This document shows positions 28,146 through 35,758 of a DNA stretch of 64,000 nt, piece after piece. The translations under genes and the position numbers were made by a program. The stretch comes from Verrucomicrobiia bacterium. Lineage in GTDB: Bacteria > Verrucomicrobiota > Verrucomicrobiia > Limisphaerales > JADLHS01. Within the stretch, counting starts at the first letter, position 1; the number at the start of each line of letters is the position of its first letter. The stretch covers positions 124,001 through 188,000 of the forward strand of contig JAMLJH010000002.1 of assembly GCA_023953615.1 (NCBI GenBank). The letters run 5' to 3'. The notes below the pieces were generated by a model. That model saw only the letters and a program-made list of their open reading frames with translations. It did no database searches and was not told the origin of the DNA.

Positions 28146-29896
28146 AGATGCCATGCTGGGTTGAACGCGGCGACCGGAGTCGCCACGCTGAGAGCGCAAG
28201 TTAAACCATCAACCATCACATTCATGAAAAAAACCTACAGCCTCAAACCCAGCACGACGCCCAAAACTGTAAGCCTCAACCCCACCCTCGACAAGCCCGC
28301 AGTGGTGCGCCCCGGCCCGCCACGCCAGCCCTTGCCCACGCCCGTCATTGATCCGGCCAAGCCGCTGCTCAAGCTGGGCCTAGATGTGCATCTGGCAAGC
28401 ATCATGGCCGTCGCCCAACAGGATCATAGCCATCCCAAGTCGCCCCGCCAGTTCAGTCGCGAGCAACTCGTCGCGCACGTTCGCCAGCAAGTGGCCGAAG
28501 GTTTTCAGGTGTTCTGCGTGCAGGAGTCGTGCGGGTTCGGGTTCACGTTGCATCGGGAACTGGTGGCGGCCGGGGCGCAGAGTTTTCTCATCACCCCCAT
28601 CGCGCTCAACGGGGCGCGCAAGACGGACAAGCTCGATGCGCGGGCGTTGTGTCTGCGCCTCTCCCGCTGGCTCGACGGCAATCGCGCGGAACTCAGTCCC
28701 ATCCGCATTCCCAGCGAGGCGGAGCAACGGCAACGGGAAGGCACGCGGCGGCGGCAGTTCCTCGGGCGGCTGATCCGCATGCTGGGCAATCGCGGGCACG
28801 GGCAAGTGGGCGAATACGCGCATGTGCAATTGCCGAGTCGTTGGTGGGGCGCGCGCAACTGGAAGAAACTCGCAACGCTGGACGATTGGTTGCGCGCACG
28901 GCTGGCCGAACTGCGGCAGGTGATCCTGGAACTGGAGGCGCAACTGGAAGTTCTCGAAACCGAACTGGTGGCGCGGGTGCAGGCGCAGGTGTTGCCCAAA
29001 GGCTTGGGTGAGCTCACCACTGTGAGCTTGGACGGCGAGGTGTGCGACTGGGAACGCTTTCACAATCGCAAACAGATCGGCAGTTACACCGGTTGTTGTC
29101 CGGGGGAACACAGTTCCGGCGGGAAGCGTTTGCTGGGCAGCATTGACCGGATGGGCAACGCGCGCGTGCGCACGCTGCTGGTGGAGGCGGTGTGGCGTTT
29201 CCTGAGATGGCAGCCGGGCTGGAAAGCGGCGCAGGGGATGAAAGTGAAACTGGCCGGCGGCGGCGCGTTGAAGAAGAAAACGGTGGTGGCGCTGGCGCGG
29301 CGGCTGGCCATTGACCTGTGGCGCTGGCGCACGGGCCGGGCCACGTTTGAAGACCTGGGCTGGATCGCGGCGTGAACGATTTACCCCTCACCCGGCCTGG
29401 CGGCCACCCTCTCCCCAGCGGATGGGGGGGACAGGGAGCGGGGACAACCTTTAATTTCCTTGAGTCAGAGCGTGAAACAATTTGCGACCGGGCGGCGGCT
29501 GCTCGGAGCTGCAGCTGGCGTGGTGCGAACCATCCGTCGGTTAGATGGGGCGCTGCCCCCGGTCGTCGCGCGTCACACAAGCATGACACGTTGGGCGTTC
29601 CCGAACGGGAACTGCTCGGATAGGAGCTGGTGCGGGACGCAAGCCGGTCCACACTCATCAAGCGACGACCCCGGTCGGCAAATCTCACGCGACGGACTCC
29701 AGGAGCGAAACGAAAGGGAAAACTTTTAAGCTGAAAAAGTGAGCCGAACCTGAAGCGAGCCGATGCGGGCCGGTGGGAAGTTAACGCCACCGCTTCGCGC
29801 GCGCCTCCGCTCCACTCCGTTACGCTCCGCGCGACGAAGTCTTCACTAGAAAAAACCTGGCGGAAAAATCACGACCCTCTTGACTACCCTCATAGG
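28146..29896 (+). mobile_element. IS110/IS1111-type insertion sequence in attC3
   Basis: 1751-base element set by comparison with attC2: attC3 sequence stops at GCCGGGTT (28145) and resumes with CGCTGCAGCGC at 29897. It holds one transposase gene, a 78-base left noncoding part and a 521-base right noncoding part. No target duplication or classical terminal inverted repeat is seen, as usual for this family. Right end has TTGACT (29880-29885), left end CATGCT, 17 bases apart if joined in a circle, the spacing of a junction promoter. Confidence 0.82.
28224..29375 (+). CDS. IS110-family transposase (DEDD recombinase)
   Basis: 383 residues from ATG 28224; the longer frame reads through attC3 and is rejected. 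N-terminal RuvC-like DEDD domain: LKLGLDVHLASIMAV, VQESCGFGFTLHREL, KTDKLDARALCLRLSR. C-terminal domain with IGSYTGCCPGEHSSGGKR (catalytic Ser region) and GNARVRTLLVEAVWRFLR. These are all the expected active-site parts, so it may be functional. Two short helical segments between the domains form the coiled-coil. The gene runs opposite to the cassettes. Confidence 0.92.
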   Translation: MKKTYSLKPSTTPKTVSLNPTLDKPAVVRPGPPRQPLPTPVIDPAKPLLKLGLDVHLASIMAVAQQDHSHPKSPRQFSREQLVAHVRQQVAEGFQVFCVQESCGFGFTLHRELVAAGAQSFLITPIALNGARKTDKLDARALCLRLSRWLDGNRAELSPIRIPSEAEQRQREGTRRRQFLGRLIRMLGNRGHGQVGEYAHVQLPSRWWGARNWKKLATLDDWLRARLAELRQVILELEAQLEVLETELVARVQAQVLPKGLGELTTVSLDGEVCDWERFHNRKQIGSYTGCCPGEHSSGGKRLLGSIDRMGNARVRTLLVEAVWRFLRWQPGWKAAQGMKVKLAGGGALKKKTVVALARRLAIDLWRWRTGRATFEDLGWIAA

Positions 29897-29917
29897 CGCT
29901 GCAGCGCATGGTTAGGC
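29897..29917 (-). other. attC3, right part
   Basis: CGCTGCAGCGCATGGTTAGGC: 21 bases identical to 33251-33271 of attC2, ending in the GTTAGGC core. It directly follows the insertion sequence and precedes the two-gene cassette (read leftwards, it is the start of attC after that cassette). Confidence 0.88.
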
Positions 29918-29939
29918 GACGATTTTGCGTATCAAAGTC

Positions 29940-29971
29940 ACCGACGTGAACGTGACACCGCTCACGTCGGT
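29940..29971 (-). terminator. Hairpin after the two-gene cassette, possible terminator
   Basis: Perfect 10-base inverted repeat ACCGACGTGA / TCACGTCGGT with a 12-base loop, 25 bases after the stop of the small gene at 29997. On the minus strand a weak GACTTTGAT follows, so termination efficiency is doubtful. Confidence 0.4.
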
Positions 29972-29996
29972 CAACTTTGTGCAGTGTATTCTTGAA

Positions 29997-30335
29997 TCAG
30001 CCCCGCGAGCAGTCATTGCCAGTTGCAAAAGAACCGGGCGCGGTATAGCTGTCATCGTAATGCCAAACGTGGCCAGTGCAGTCGGTGCATGTTGTTGGGA
30101 CATTGCACCAAGCGTCATACCAAGTGCCAGAATCTTTCCCAGTGGCAAAACCGCCACGAGCCTGCATAAAGTTCCCGGGGGTTGATGTGCAAGGCATCGG
30201 GGCGGGATGGCATGGCGGGTCGGTGCGAGTGGATGGCCCGCTGTTACATTTTACAAGGACGGTTCTAACACAAGCGGTCGCTCCCGAACCACCAAGGAGA
30301 CTGGCCGCTACTATTGCTGTCATTATTTTTCTCAT
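29997..30335 (-). CDS. Secreted Cys-rich small protein, cassette 3 second gene
   Basis: 112 residues: signal peptide MRKIMTAIVAASLLGGSG, cleavage near ATA, then a mature chain with nine to ten cysteines in short loops (ACVRTVLVKCN, DPPCHPAPMPC, WCNVPTTCTDCTGHVW). ATG overlaps the stop of the preceding gene (ATGA), so it is translationally coupled. Likely disulfide-bonded in the periplasm or outside. Not recognised; it could be a toxin-like or protective factor, but nothing proves this. Confidence 0.75.
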   Translation of the reverse strand: MRKIMTAIVAASLLGGSGATACVRTVLVKCNSGPSTRTDPPCHPAPMPCTSTPGNFMQARGGFATGKDSGTWYDAWCNVPTTCTDCTGHVWHYDDSYTAPGSFATGNDCSRG

Positions 30336-31393
30336 GCTTTTCCTTTCTCTGCCTGCCTTGGAAGGCTCACCGTTTTTCTTTGCGCTTTTTCGCACTTACG
30401 AAGTGCGCTTCGGATGAGTATCACCAATCCTCCCAATGCAAATCCAAAAAAGATTATTCTGATAATCCAGAGCTTTCCTGTGCTCGAAAAGTCGAGCACA
30501 GGCTGTTCAATTTTAGCTGGCTTAAATTTCCCGTCTTGAAGCCAAAGCGTCTGCCCGTTTGATTGCGTCAAAACGATTGGGCCGATGGGTGGCAGATTGC
30601 TTCTTACAACGAATCTGTCCGGGTGAAAGAACTCGACCGGCAGTGGTGACCCTGCCAACTCAAATCTGAATATTTTGATGTTGATGGTGTTCAGAATTTG
30701 GCCGTTCCGGGTGGGTGTGCATACCCAACCTGACGGGAAGAAGTTCGTCTGACCGTCATCGTAGCTATATCTGACTAAAAAAGTCATTTCTGGGCGTGTG
30801 GTGATGCTCCATGTCGCTGTTTCCAAATGATGATTAACTGCTGAAAAGGCAAATCGTCCTTTTATTTCGGACTGTGTTCCCCAAGCAGCGATAAGTCGTT
30901 TTGCAATGGGAGCGGAGAACTCACCAGATTCGGAAACATGAATCGTGCCACGTTCTGCTTGGTAGATTCCCAAATTCATTGGTTCGTCCAAAATAGTTTC
31001 CAATTGTTGAGACAGGCTGACGGCAGGGTCGTCCACTGCGGCAACGCCATTGCTCTGGCCTAGGTTCAACGTCATTCCTGAAATTGACCACTTGAAAGAG
31101 CCGACTTTGCCGACAATCGGTAGTGTTCTTGTGGACATTTGCGGAATCTCGTCCGGCGTTTTCAACTCGGCCATCACGAAGTCATCGTCTTGAACGCCCG
31201 CCATGAATAGTTTTCCGTCCATAGAATATCCGTTCGTGTCCCCCATGCCTTTGCTCAAAATTGCAAAGGTCATATTTTCGATAGCCGGTGGATGCTCCAA
31301 AAATGCTTTTGTTTGGAGCGCAACATTGTCTTGTCCCCAAACAGTTGGCGTAAGGCATACAAGCAAGAATACAGTGAGGCATTGTCGTTTCAT
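30332..31393 (-). CDS. Exported membrane-anchored protein of unknown function, cassette 3 first gene
   Basis: 353 residues. Signal peptide MKRQCLTVFLLVCLTPTVWG; a long extracytoplasmic domain (VALQTKAFLEHPPAIENMTF, GAMFGV-less beta-rich part with YSYDDGQTNFFPSGWVCTP); then one C-terminal helix (about residues 309-328, IIRIIFFGFALGGLVILI) and a basic cytoplasmic tail. The start at 31393 lies 29 bases from the attC2 core. Length is unusually large for a cassette gene. AT content is higher than flanking chromosome. No family recognised. Confidence 0.8.
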   Translation of the reverse strand: MKRQCLTVFLLVCLTPTVWGQDNVALQTKAFLEHPPAIENMTFAILSKGMGDTNGYSMDGKLFMAGVQDDDFVMAELKTPDEIPQMSTRTLPIVGKVGSFKWSISGMTLNLGQSNGVAAVDDPAVSLSQQLETILDEPMNLGIYQAERGTIHVSESGEFSAPIAKRLIAAWGTQSEIKGRFAFSAVNHHLETATWSITTRPEMTFLVRYSYDDGQTNFFPSGWVCTPTRNGQILNTINIKIFRFELAGSPLPVEFFHPDRFVVRSNLPPIGPIVLTQSNGQTLWLQDGKFKPAKIEQPVLDFSSTGKLWIIRIIFFGFALGGLVILIRSALRKCEKAQRKTVSLPRQAEKGKA

Positions 31394-31422
31394 AAAATGT
31401 GTATGTGCGCTGTGCGTTCGTC

Positions 31423-31427
31423 GCCTA
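31423..31427 (-). other. attC2, left core stub
   Basis: GCCTA, the remaining part of the GCCTAAC core next to cassette 3; the rest was displaced by the insertion sequence that starts at about 31428. The other part of the site is at 33191-33271. Confidence 0.6.
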
Positions 31428-33190
31428 GTCAGTATGGCTTTTGCTGGGAGCGGAAGCGGTGTCTGCTCTCCGGGATGAGCGTGGGTTGCGCCGCGTGAGC
31501 GGCGCCGAGCCACAAGTTGTGGGACTTGCGCCCCAGACAACAATGATGACCGCAAGAGCAAACACCATGAAGACCTACATACTCCGCGACCCCAACCGTG
31601 TCGAGCCGCAAAAACCAGCGCGCGCGCCGCGGGTCGCACTCCCGCCCCCGCCCCAACCCATCACCCCGCCCGGACCGACGTTGTTCGTCGGTCTGGACGT
31701 GCACAACGACAGCATCGCCGTTTCCATCGCGCCGTCCGACAGCCCCGAGGTGCGGCGTTACGGCATCATCGGCGGGACGCATGACGACGTGCGCAAGCTG
31801 CTTCTGAAGTTGAAAGCCGCGCATCCGGGCGTGGCGTTGCAGTGTTGTTACGAGGCCGGGCCGCGCGGGTATCCGTTGTGCCGGTTCATCCGCAGTCACG
31901 GGTGCGAATGCCTCATCGTGGCGCCGTCGAAGATTCCCCGCGCGCCGGGCGACCGCGTGAAGACGGACCGACGGGATGCGGATCAACTGGCGCGGTTGTT
32001 CCGCGCGGGCGAACTCACGGGCATCTACGTGCCCGATCCGCAGGACGAGGCGGTGCGGGACTTGATCCGCGCCCGTTACCAGGTCAGCAAGCAACAACAC
32101 CGCGCGCGGCAGCAGCTCAAGATGTTTTTGCTGCGGCAAAATATCCGCTACGCCGGGACCAAGCCGTGGACACAGAAGCATCGGAACTATCTGGCGACGG
32201 TGAAGCTGCCGTATGCGGAGCAGCAATGGGTGTTTCAAGAGCTGGTCCACGTGATCACGGAGGCGGGCGAACGCTTGGAACGGTATGAGAAGCAGATCGC
32301 CAGCGTGGTGGAGACGTGGCGGTGGCAGCCGGTGGTCAAAGCGTTGCTGAGTCTGCGCGGGGTGGCGGCGTTGACGGGGGCGACGCTGGTGGCGGAGTTG
32401 GGCGACCTGCACCGGTTTGATACCGCGCCGCAGTTGATGAGTTACCTGGGGTTGTGCCCGAGCGAACACACCAGTGGGCCAACGCGCCAGCAAGGCGGGA
32501 TCACCAAGCTGGGCAACGGGATGGCGCGCAAGGCGATGATCGAAGCGGCGTGGAACAACAGCCGCGCCCCGCGCATGAGCCGCACGGTGCTGGCGCGGCA
32601 GGCCGGATTGCCCAAAGCGGTGACCGACGCTTCGTGGGCGGCGCAGACCCGGCTGCATCAAAGATACAAACACCTGACGGGCGTGGGCCGCAAGAAATCC
32701 CCAGTGGCGGCGGCGGCGTTGGGGCGGGAGCTGGCGGGGTTCGTGTGGGCGATTGGCCGGATGGTCCCGCCGCGAGCGCTGACGAGTGAAGGGAAGCAGA
32801 CCGCCTGAGGGCGGGAGCCAAGACCAAGACCGCTTTTAATAAAAAGACCAAGAATGAAAACCAGCGCCTGTCAGACTTGATCGTGCCGGAGACAGGGACC
32901 CGGTCAGGCGAAACGCTTGCTGGTCGTTTGAGGCGGTAACCAATCCGATCCTCGTGCCTAGACTAAGCAAACCGTCGCGTTGGACCGTGTTCTGTTGATA
33001 ACTTCGCGTGCCGCGCGAGCTGTGCGCGAGTGGACTCACGTATCTCAGCATTGATCACCGCAGGAAGCCCAGCGTTCCTGTCTCCGACCCGATCCAGAAG
33101 ACGGTGAAGAAAATGCCGGAAGCAAAACAAAGATTTTCCGGAGCGCAGCAGCACTGTGCCCTTGACAGTATTAAGCCATATCAACGCCCC
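31428..33190 (+). mobile_element. IS110/IS1111-type insertion sequence in attC2
   Basis: About 1.76 kb, inserted in the core of attC2 rather than in the arm as in attC3. The left edge is at GCCTA; the right edge lies between 33180 and 33190 because the original core spacing is unknown. Contains one transposase gene, 139 bases of left and about 380 of right noncoding sequence. TTGACA at 33162-33167 and a left-end TATGGC would be 17 bases apart in a circular junction if the right edge is at 33179. The long right end suits the IS1111-type location for a bridge RNA. Confidence 0.8.
31567..32808 (+). CDS. IS110-family transposase
   Basis: 413 residues from ATG 31567 (MKTYILRDPNR); the open frame from 31441 lies in the IS left end. 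DEDD domain: LFVGLDVHNDSIAVSIA, LQCCYEAGPRGYPLCR, KTDRRDADQLARLFRAG. C-terminal part: LRGVAALTGATLVAELGD, LMSYLGLCPSEHTSG with the conserved Ser, and GMARKAMIEAAWNN. All expected catalytic positions are visible. Differs clearly from the transposase at 28224, so the two elements are separate arrivals. Oriented against the cassette genes. Confidence 0.93.
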   Translation: MKTYILRDPNRVEPQKPARAPRVALPPPPQPITPPGPTLFVGLDVHNDSIAVSIAPSDSPEVRRYGIIGGTHDDVRKLLLKLKAAHPGVALQCCYEAGPRGYPLCRFIRSHGCECLIVAPSKIPRAPGDRVKTDRRDADQLARLFRAGELTGIYVPDPQDEAVRDLIRARYQVSKQQHRARQQLKMFLLRQNIRYAGTKPWTQKHRNYLATVKLPYAEQQWVFQELVHVITEAGERLERYEKQIASVVETWRWQPVVKALLSLRGVAALTGATLVAELGDLHRFDTAPQLMSYLGLCPSEHTSGPTRQQGGITKLGNGMARKAMIEAAWNNSRAPRMSRTVLARQAGLPKAVTDASWAAQTRLHQRYKHLTGVGRKKSPVAAAALGRELAGFVWAIGRMVPPRALTSEGKQTA

Positions 33191-33271
33191 AAGCTCAGCG
33201 ACCCGGCGCACGGGACGCCACGATTGCAACCGTGACGCCCCCGCCGGGTTCGCTGCAGCGCATGGTTAGGC
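33191..33271 (-). other. attC2, main part
   Basis: AAGCTCAGCGACCCGGCG... to CGCTGCAGCGCATGGTTAGGC, near-identical to attC3 (about five differences in the shared stretch). GTTAGGC is at 33265-33271. Arms GCTCAGCGACCCGGCG and, on the other strand, GCTGCAGCGAACCCGGCG pair with extra-helical bases. The 37 bases from 33271 to 33308 carry no gene. Confidence 0.85.
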
Positions 33272-33307
33272 CGATTGTTTGCAACCACAACCAACCTGTG
33301 TCGTGGA

Positions 33308-33961
33308 CTAAGTAATCGGCAAGTCAACGCAATAGTCCCAGCACTTCTCGATACCCCATTTGCCAGCGCATACCTTTGCGCAGAGCTGCTTCGGTGCGCG
33401 GAAACATACCTCAAGCCGCGCCCATCCGATGTCCCAAACAGTGTGACAACCTTCGAGTGGGATGCAGACGGGGAATCGCTCGTCGAAGCCAACAGACGCT
33501 CCGAATATGGAAATCCTTGCCCAGATGCGAACGTCCACACATGCTTTGCCGTCGCTGATGCGCGGATTCTCCAGTTGTATGCCTCCATCAATCCCCCTTG
33601 TCTCAGCCTCACGCAGAATCTCCTCGATTGTTCCAGAGGCAGGCATGAGCGCCGTGCTGGTGGCAGTGAATGGCACTCTCCACACTCTCTCTGTCGGTGC
33701 AGCACACGTGTCGCCGTCATCAGGATCATCCCCCGCCCCTGGGAGAGCCAACAAGATGGGAGTCGGCAAGCGTCGGCAGTAAGAGCCAACGGCGAAGCCG
33801 CGCACCGAGACAAAGGCGAGTGACTGGCCGGCACGTCCAACGGATTTGCCGTCGGCTGAGACTGTGATGTCTGGCTTGAGGGATTTGCCGTAGATTCTTA
33901 CGGACAGTGAATCATTGAATACGTCATCTAACGTGTATGCGTTCTTGGCATCGGCGGGCAT
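33308..33961 (-). CDS. Hypothetical protein, integron cassette 2
   Basis: 217 residues. No signal peptide; N-terminus MPADAKNAYTLDDVFNDSLS. GAAAGGA six bases before the ATG is a strong ribosome binding site. Ten cysteines, many in the last third (FPVCIPLEGCH, LEVCFRAPKQLCAKVC, KCWDYC). SVRIYGKSLKPDITVSADGK suggests a small beta domain at the start. I recognise no family. As a cassette gene it may be a stress or defence factor, but no evidence supports either. Confidence 0.75.
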   Translation of the reverse strand: MPADAKNAYTLDDVFNDSLSVRIYGKSLKPDITVSADGKSVGRAGQSLAFVSVRGFAVGSYCRRLPTPILLALPGAGDDPDDGDTCAAPTERVWRVPFTATSTALMPASGTIEEILREAETRGIDGGIQLENPRISDGKACVDVRIWARISIFGASVGFDERFPVCIPLEGCHTVWDIGWARLEVCFRAPKQLCAKVCAGKWGIEKCWDYCVDLPIT

Positions 33962-34029
33962 GTTCTATCCTTTCGTTTTGTTTGTTTGTCTGACCCCTCA
34001 GCGTCGTGCTTCGGGAAAGCGCGTGATCG

Positions 34030-34137
34030 GCCTAACGAACAAAAGCTGAGCCACGGCCACGAAAACCGTTCGTGAACCTGCGACCGCAGCGCGAAACGGA
34101 AGGCGTAAAAGCCGTTGGCTCCAGCGCTGTGTTAGGC
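34030..34137 (-). other. attC1, intact
   Basis: 108-base site. Cores GCCTAAC (34030-34036) and GTTAGGC (34131-34137) are exact inverted copies. Inner arms read AAAGCTGAGCCACGGC and, on the opposite strand, GCTGGAGCCAACGGC, pairing with a bulged G. The centre is variable. This is the only attC in the array not hit by an insertion sequence and differs in sequence from attC2/3. Confidence 0.93.
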
Positions 34138-34159
34138 AGCAAAATCGTCATAACTCAAA

Positions 34160-34393
34160 TCAATGTAACACACTGGAAGAGCGTCTCGGCCAAAATCCTA
34201 AAACTCCGCCAATGACAACTAGCACAGCTCCAACCACGGCTAAAATCTTCGCTGTCTGCAACTGATGCTGCTGAACCGACAACAACTCTGGTGTCGGGTC
34301 TTGGTATGGTAGCGAGTGACCACAGTAACTACTGACCGAATAAATCAAAAGTCCGCCACCCACCAAACAGAATAAAAGCGGAATGTATCTCAT
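34160..34393 (-). CDS. Small two-helix membrane protein (DUF3185-like), cassette 1
   Basis: 77 residues: helix 1 (IPLLFCLVGGGLLIYSVSSY), a loop, helix 2 (AKILAVVGAVLVVIGGVLGF) and a short basic end WPRR. The layout and the LIYSVSSY...GAVLVVIGG pattern are like DUF3185 small inner-membrane proteins of unknown role. The ATG at 34393 lies 13 bases from the core GCCTAAC at 34407, so it is the first cassette, next to attI, where expression from Pc is expected to be highest. Confidence 0.7.
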   Translation of the reverse strand: MRYIPLLFCLVGGGLLIYSVSSYCGHSLPYQDPTPELLSVQQHQLQTAKILAVVGAVLVVIGGVLGFWPRRSSSVLH

Positions 34394-34406
34394 GGCGCGT
34401 CTTGCT

Positions 34407-34445
34407 GCCTAACCTTTAGATTAGCTGCGCGGCTTGCAGCCTAAC
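34407..34445 (-). promoter_or_regulatory. attI region with two GTTAGGC cores
   Basis: On the minus strand two GTTAGGC boxes (34445-34439 and 34413-34407) each begin a 19-base direct repeat, GTTAGGC(T/A)GCAAG(C/A)CGCGC, 17 of 19 matching, 32 bases apart. The inner one is the junction with cassette 1. The outer one could be a second IntI binding site in attI or a remnant of an empty mini-cassette. 34446-34508 leads to intI and is AT-rich. Confidence 0.75.
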
Positions 34446-34508
34446 ACGTTTCATAAAAATGACATTGCGCTTGTCAAAGATTGCTGTCCAGAAGAATTTA
34501 CCGGAAAA

Positions 34509-35543
34509 ATGGAATGGCATAATAAACCGGGAAAAGCGGCAAAACCGCCCTTGGAAAAGTTTATGCCCAATCCCAAGCTCCGATTACAAGAGCAGTTTGC
34601 GGAAGTGTGCCGGTTTAAGCATTTGGCGCCGCGCACGGAAGAATCTTACTGGCACTGGGTAAGGCGCTATCTGATTTTTCATCGGTCTCCGACCGGGATT
34701 TGGCGGCATCCACAGGAAATGGGGGCAGAGGAAGTCGGGCGGTTTCTTTCCCATTTGGCGTCGGAGAGAAAGGTATCGGCTTCGACGCAAAACGTGGCGT
34801 TGAATGCGCTGGTTTTTCTATACAACGAAGTCTTGCATAAAAATCCCGGCGCGTTTGGTGGCTTTGCGCGCGCCAAACGGCCCAAACGACTGCCGGTCGT
34901 CTTGACGCGGGAAGAAGTGAATCATTTGTTCGCGGCGATGAGCGGGACGCACAAGTTGATGGCGCAATTGCTTTACGGGACGGGAATGAGATTGATGGAA
35001 ATGCTCCGCTTGCGGGTAAAGGATGTTGATTTCGGGCGAAACCAAATCATCGTGCGCGGTGGAAAAGGAGACAAAGACCGCGTCACCGTTTTGCCGGAAA
35101 AATTGAAACCGGATTTACAAAGACATTTGGCCGAAGTTCGGTCGCAGCATGAAAAAGATTTGGGGGATGGTCTTGGTTGGGCGAAATTGCCGGACGGAAT
35201 CCGCAAAAAATTTCCGAACGCGGAGAAAGAGTGGGCGTGGCAGTGGGTTTTTCCGTCGGCGACGCGTTCCATGCAGCCCGGCACCCGGCGATTGGGAAGG
35301 CATCACACGGCGGAAACGGGATTGCAACGGTCGGTCAAGGAATCGCTGGCAAAAACAAGCATCGGCAAACTGGCAACGTGCCATTCGCTGCGACACTCTT
35401 TCGCGACGCACTTGCTGGAATCGGGCTACGATTTGCGGACGTTGCAAGATTTGCTCGGTCACAAGGACGTAAGCACGACGCAGATTTATACTCACGTCAT
35501 GCAAAAGCCGGGACTTGGCGTGAAAAGTCCGTTGGATGGATGA
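34509..35543 (+). CDS. intI: Integron integrase (tyrosine recombinase)
   Basis: 344 residues from ATG 34509; ATG 34563 is an alternative (326 residues), and the TTG at 34434 lies in attI. SAM-like N-domain ([20 protein letters not shown]), then the catalytic domain with R161 (GTGMR), H292-xx-R295 ([10 protein letters not shown]), H318 and Y327 ([14 protein letters not shown]). Residues about 205-245 ([13 protein letters not shown], then [13 protein letters not shown]) are the additional patch found only in IntI proteins and needed for attC hairpin binding. The frame is intact. SOS control by LexA is common for intI; I could not point to a box. Confidence 0.96.
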   Translation: MEWHNKPGKAAKPPLEKFMPNPKLRLQEQFAEVCRFKHLAPRTEESYWHWVRRYLIFHRSPTGIWRHPQEMGAEEVGRFLSHLASERKVSASTQNVALNALVFLYNEVLHKNPGAFGGFARAKRPKRLPVVLTREEVNHLFAAMSGTHKLMAQLLYGTGMRLMEMLRLRVKDVDFGRNQIIVRGGKGDKDRVTVLPEKLKPDLQRHLAEVRSQHEKDLGDGLGWAKLPDGIRKKFPNAEKEWAWQWVFPSATRSMQPGTRRLGRHHTAETGLQRSVKESLAKTSIGKLATCHSLRHSFATHLLESGYDLRTLQDLLGHKDVSTTQIYTHVMQKPGLGVKSPLDG

Positions 35544-35758
35544 AGATCTTCTCGTGAAACGCCAAGTGAAGGGCGCATCTGGACACTGCCCCCCGATTGT
35601 CCCGACGGGACAAAACATGATGGCGCGGTGGCGCGCTCCGGTCCCGACCGCGAGGCGCGGTCGGGCACACGCGCGGGTGCGGGTGCTCCCCGGGAAACGG
35701 AATCCCGCCCGAGCGAAAAATCCTTTGCGTCTTTGCGGCGTTCCGGGAGAATTACGCC

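Larger units (their letters stand above)
27664..35543. other. Chromosomal integron: intI, attI and at least four cassettes
   Basis: intI on the plus strand (34509-35543) faces away from an array whose genes are all on the minus strand: 34393-34160, 33961-33308, 31393-30332 with 30335-29997, and 28063-27686. Each boundary carries an attC with inverted GCCTAAC/GTTAGGC cores: 34030-34137, about 31423-33271 (split by an insertion sequence) and 28079-29917 (split by another). This layout, with intI divergent from the cassettes, is diagnostic of an integron. GC and codon use of the cassette genes differ from the flanks. The distal end is blurred by an IS110 fragment. Confidence 0.93.

Noticed and set aside
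27987..28223. N-terminal extension of the transposase at 28224
   Set aside because: It reads through the attC3 site and IS left end; IS110 proteins start near the LKLGLDVH segment.
34434..34508. TTG start for intI
   Set aside because: It lies in the attI core repeat; ATG codons at 34509 or 34563 give usual IntI lengths.
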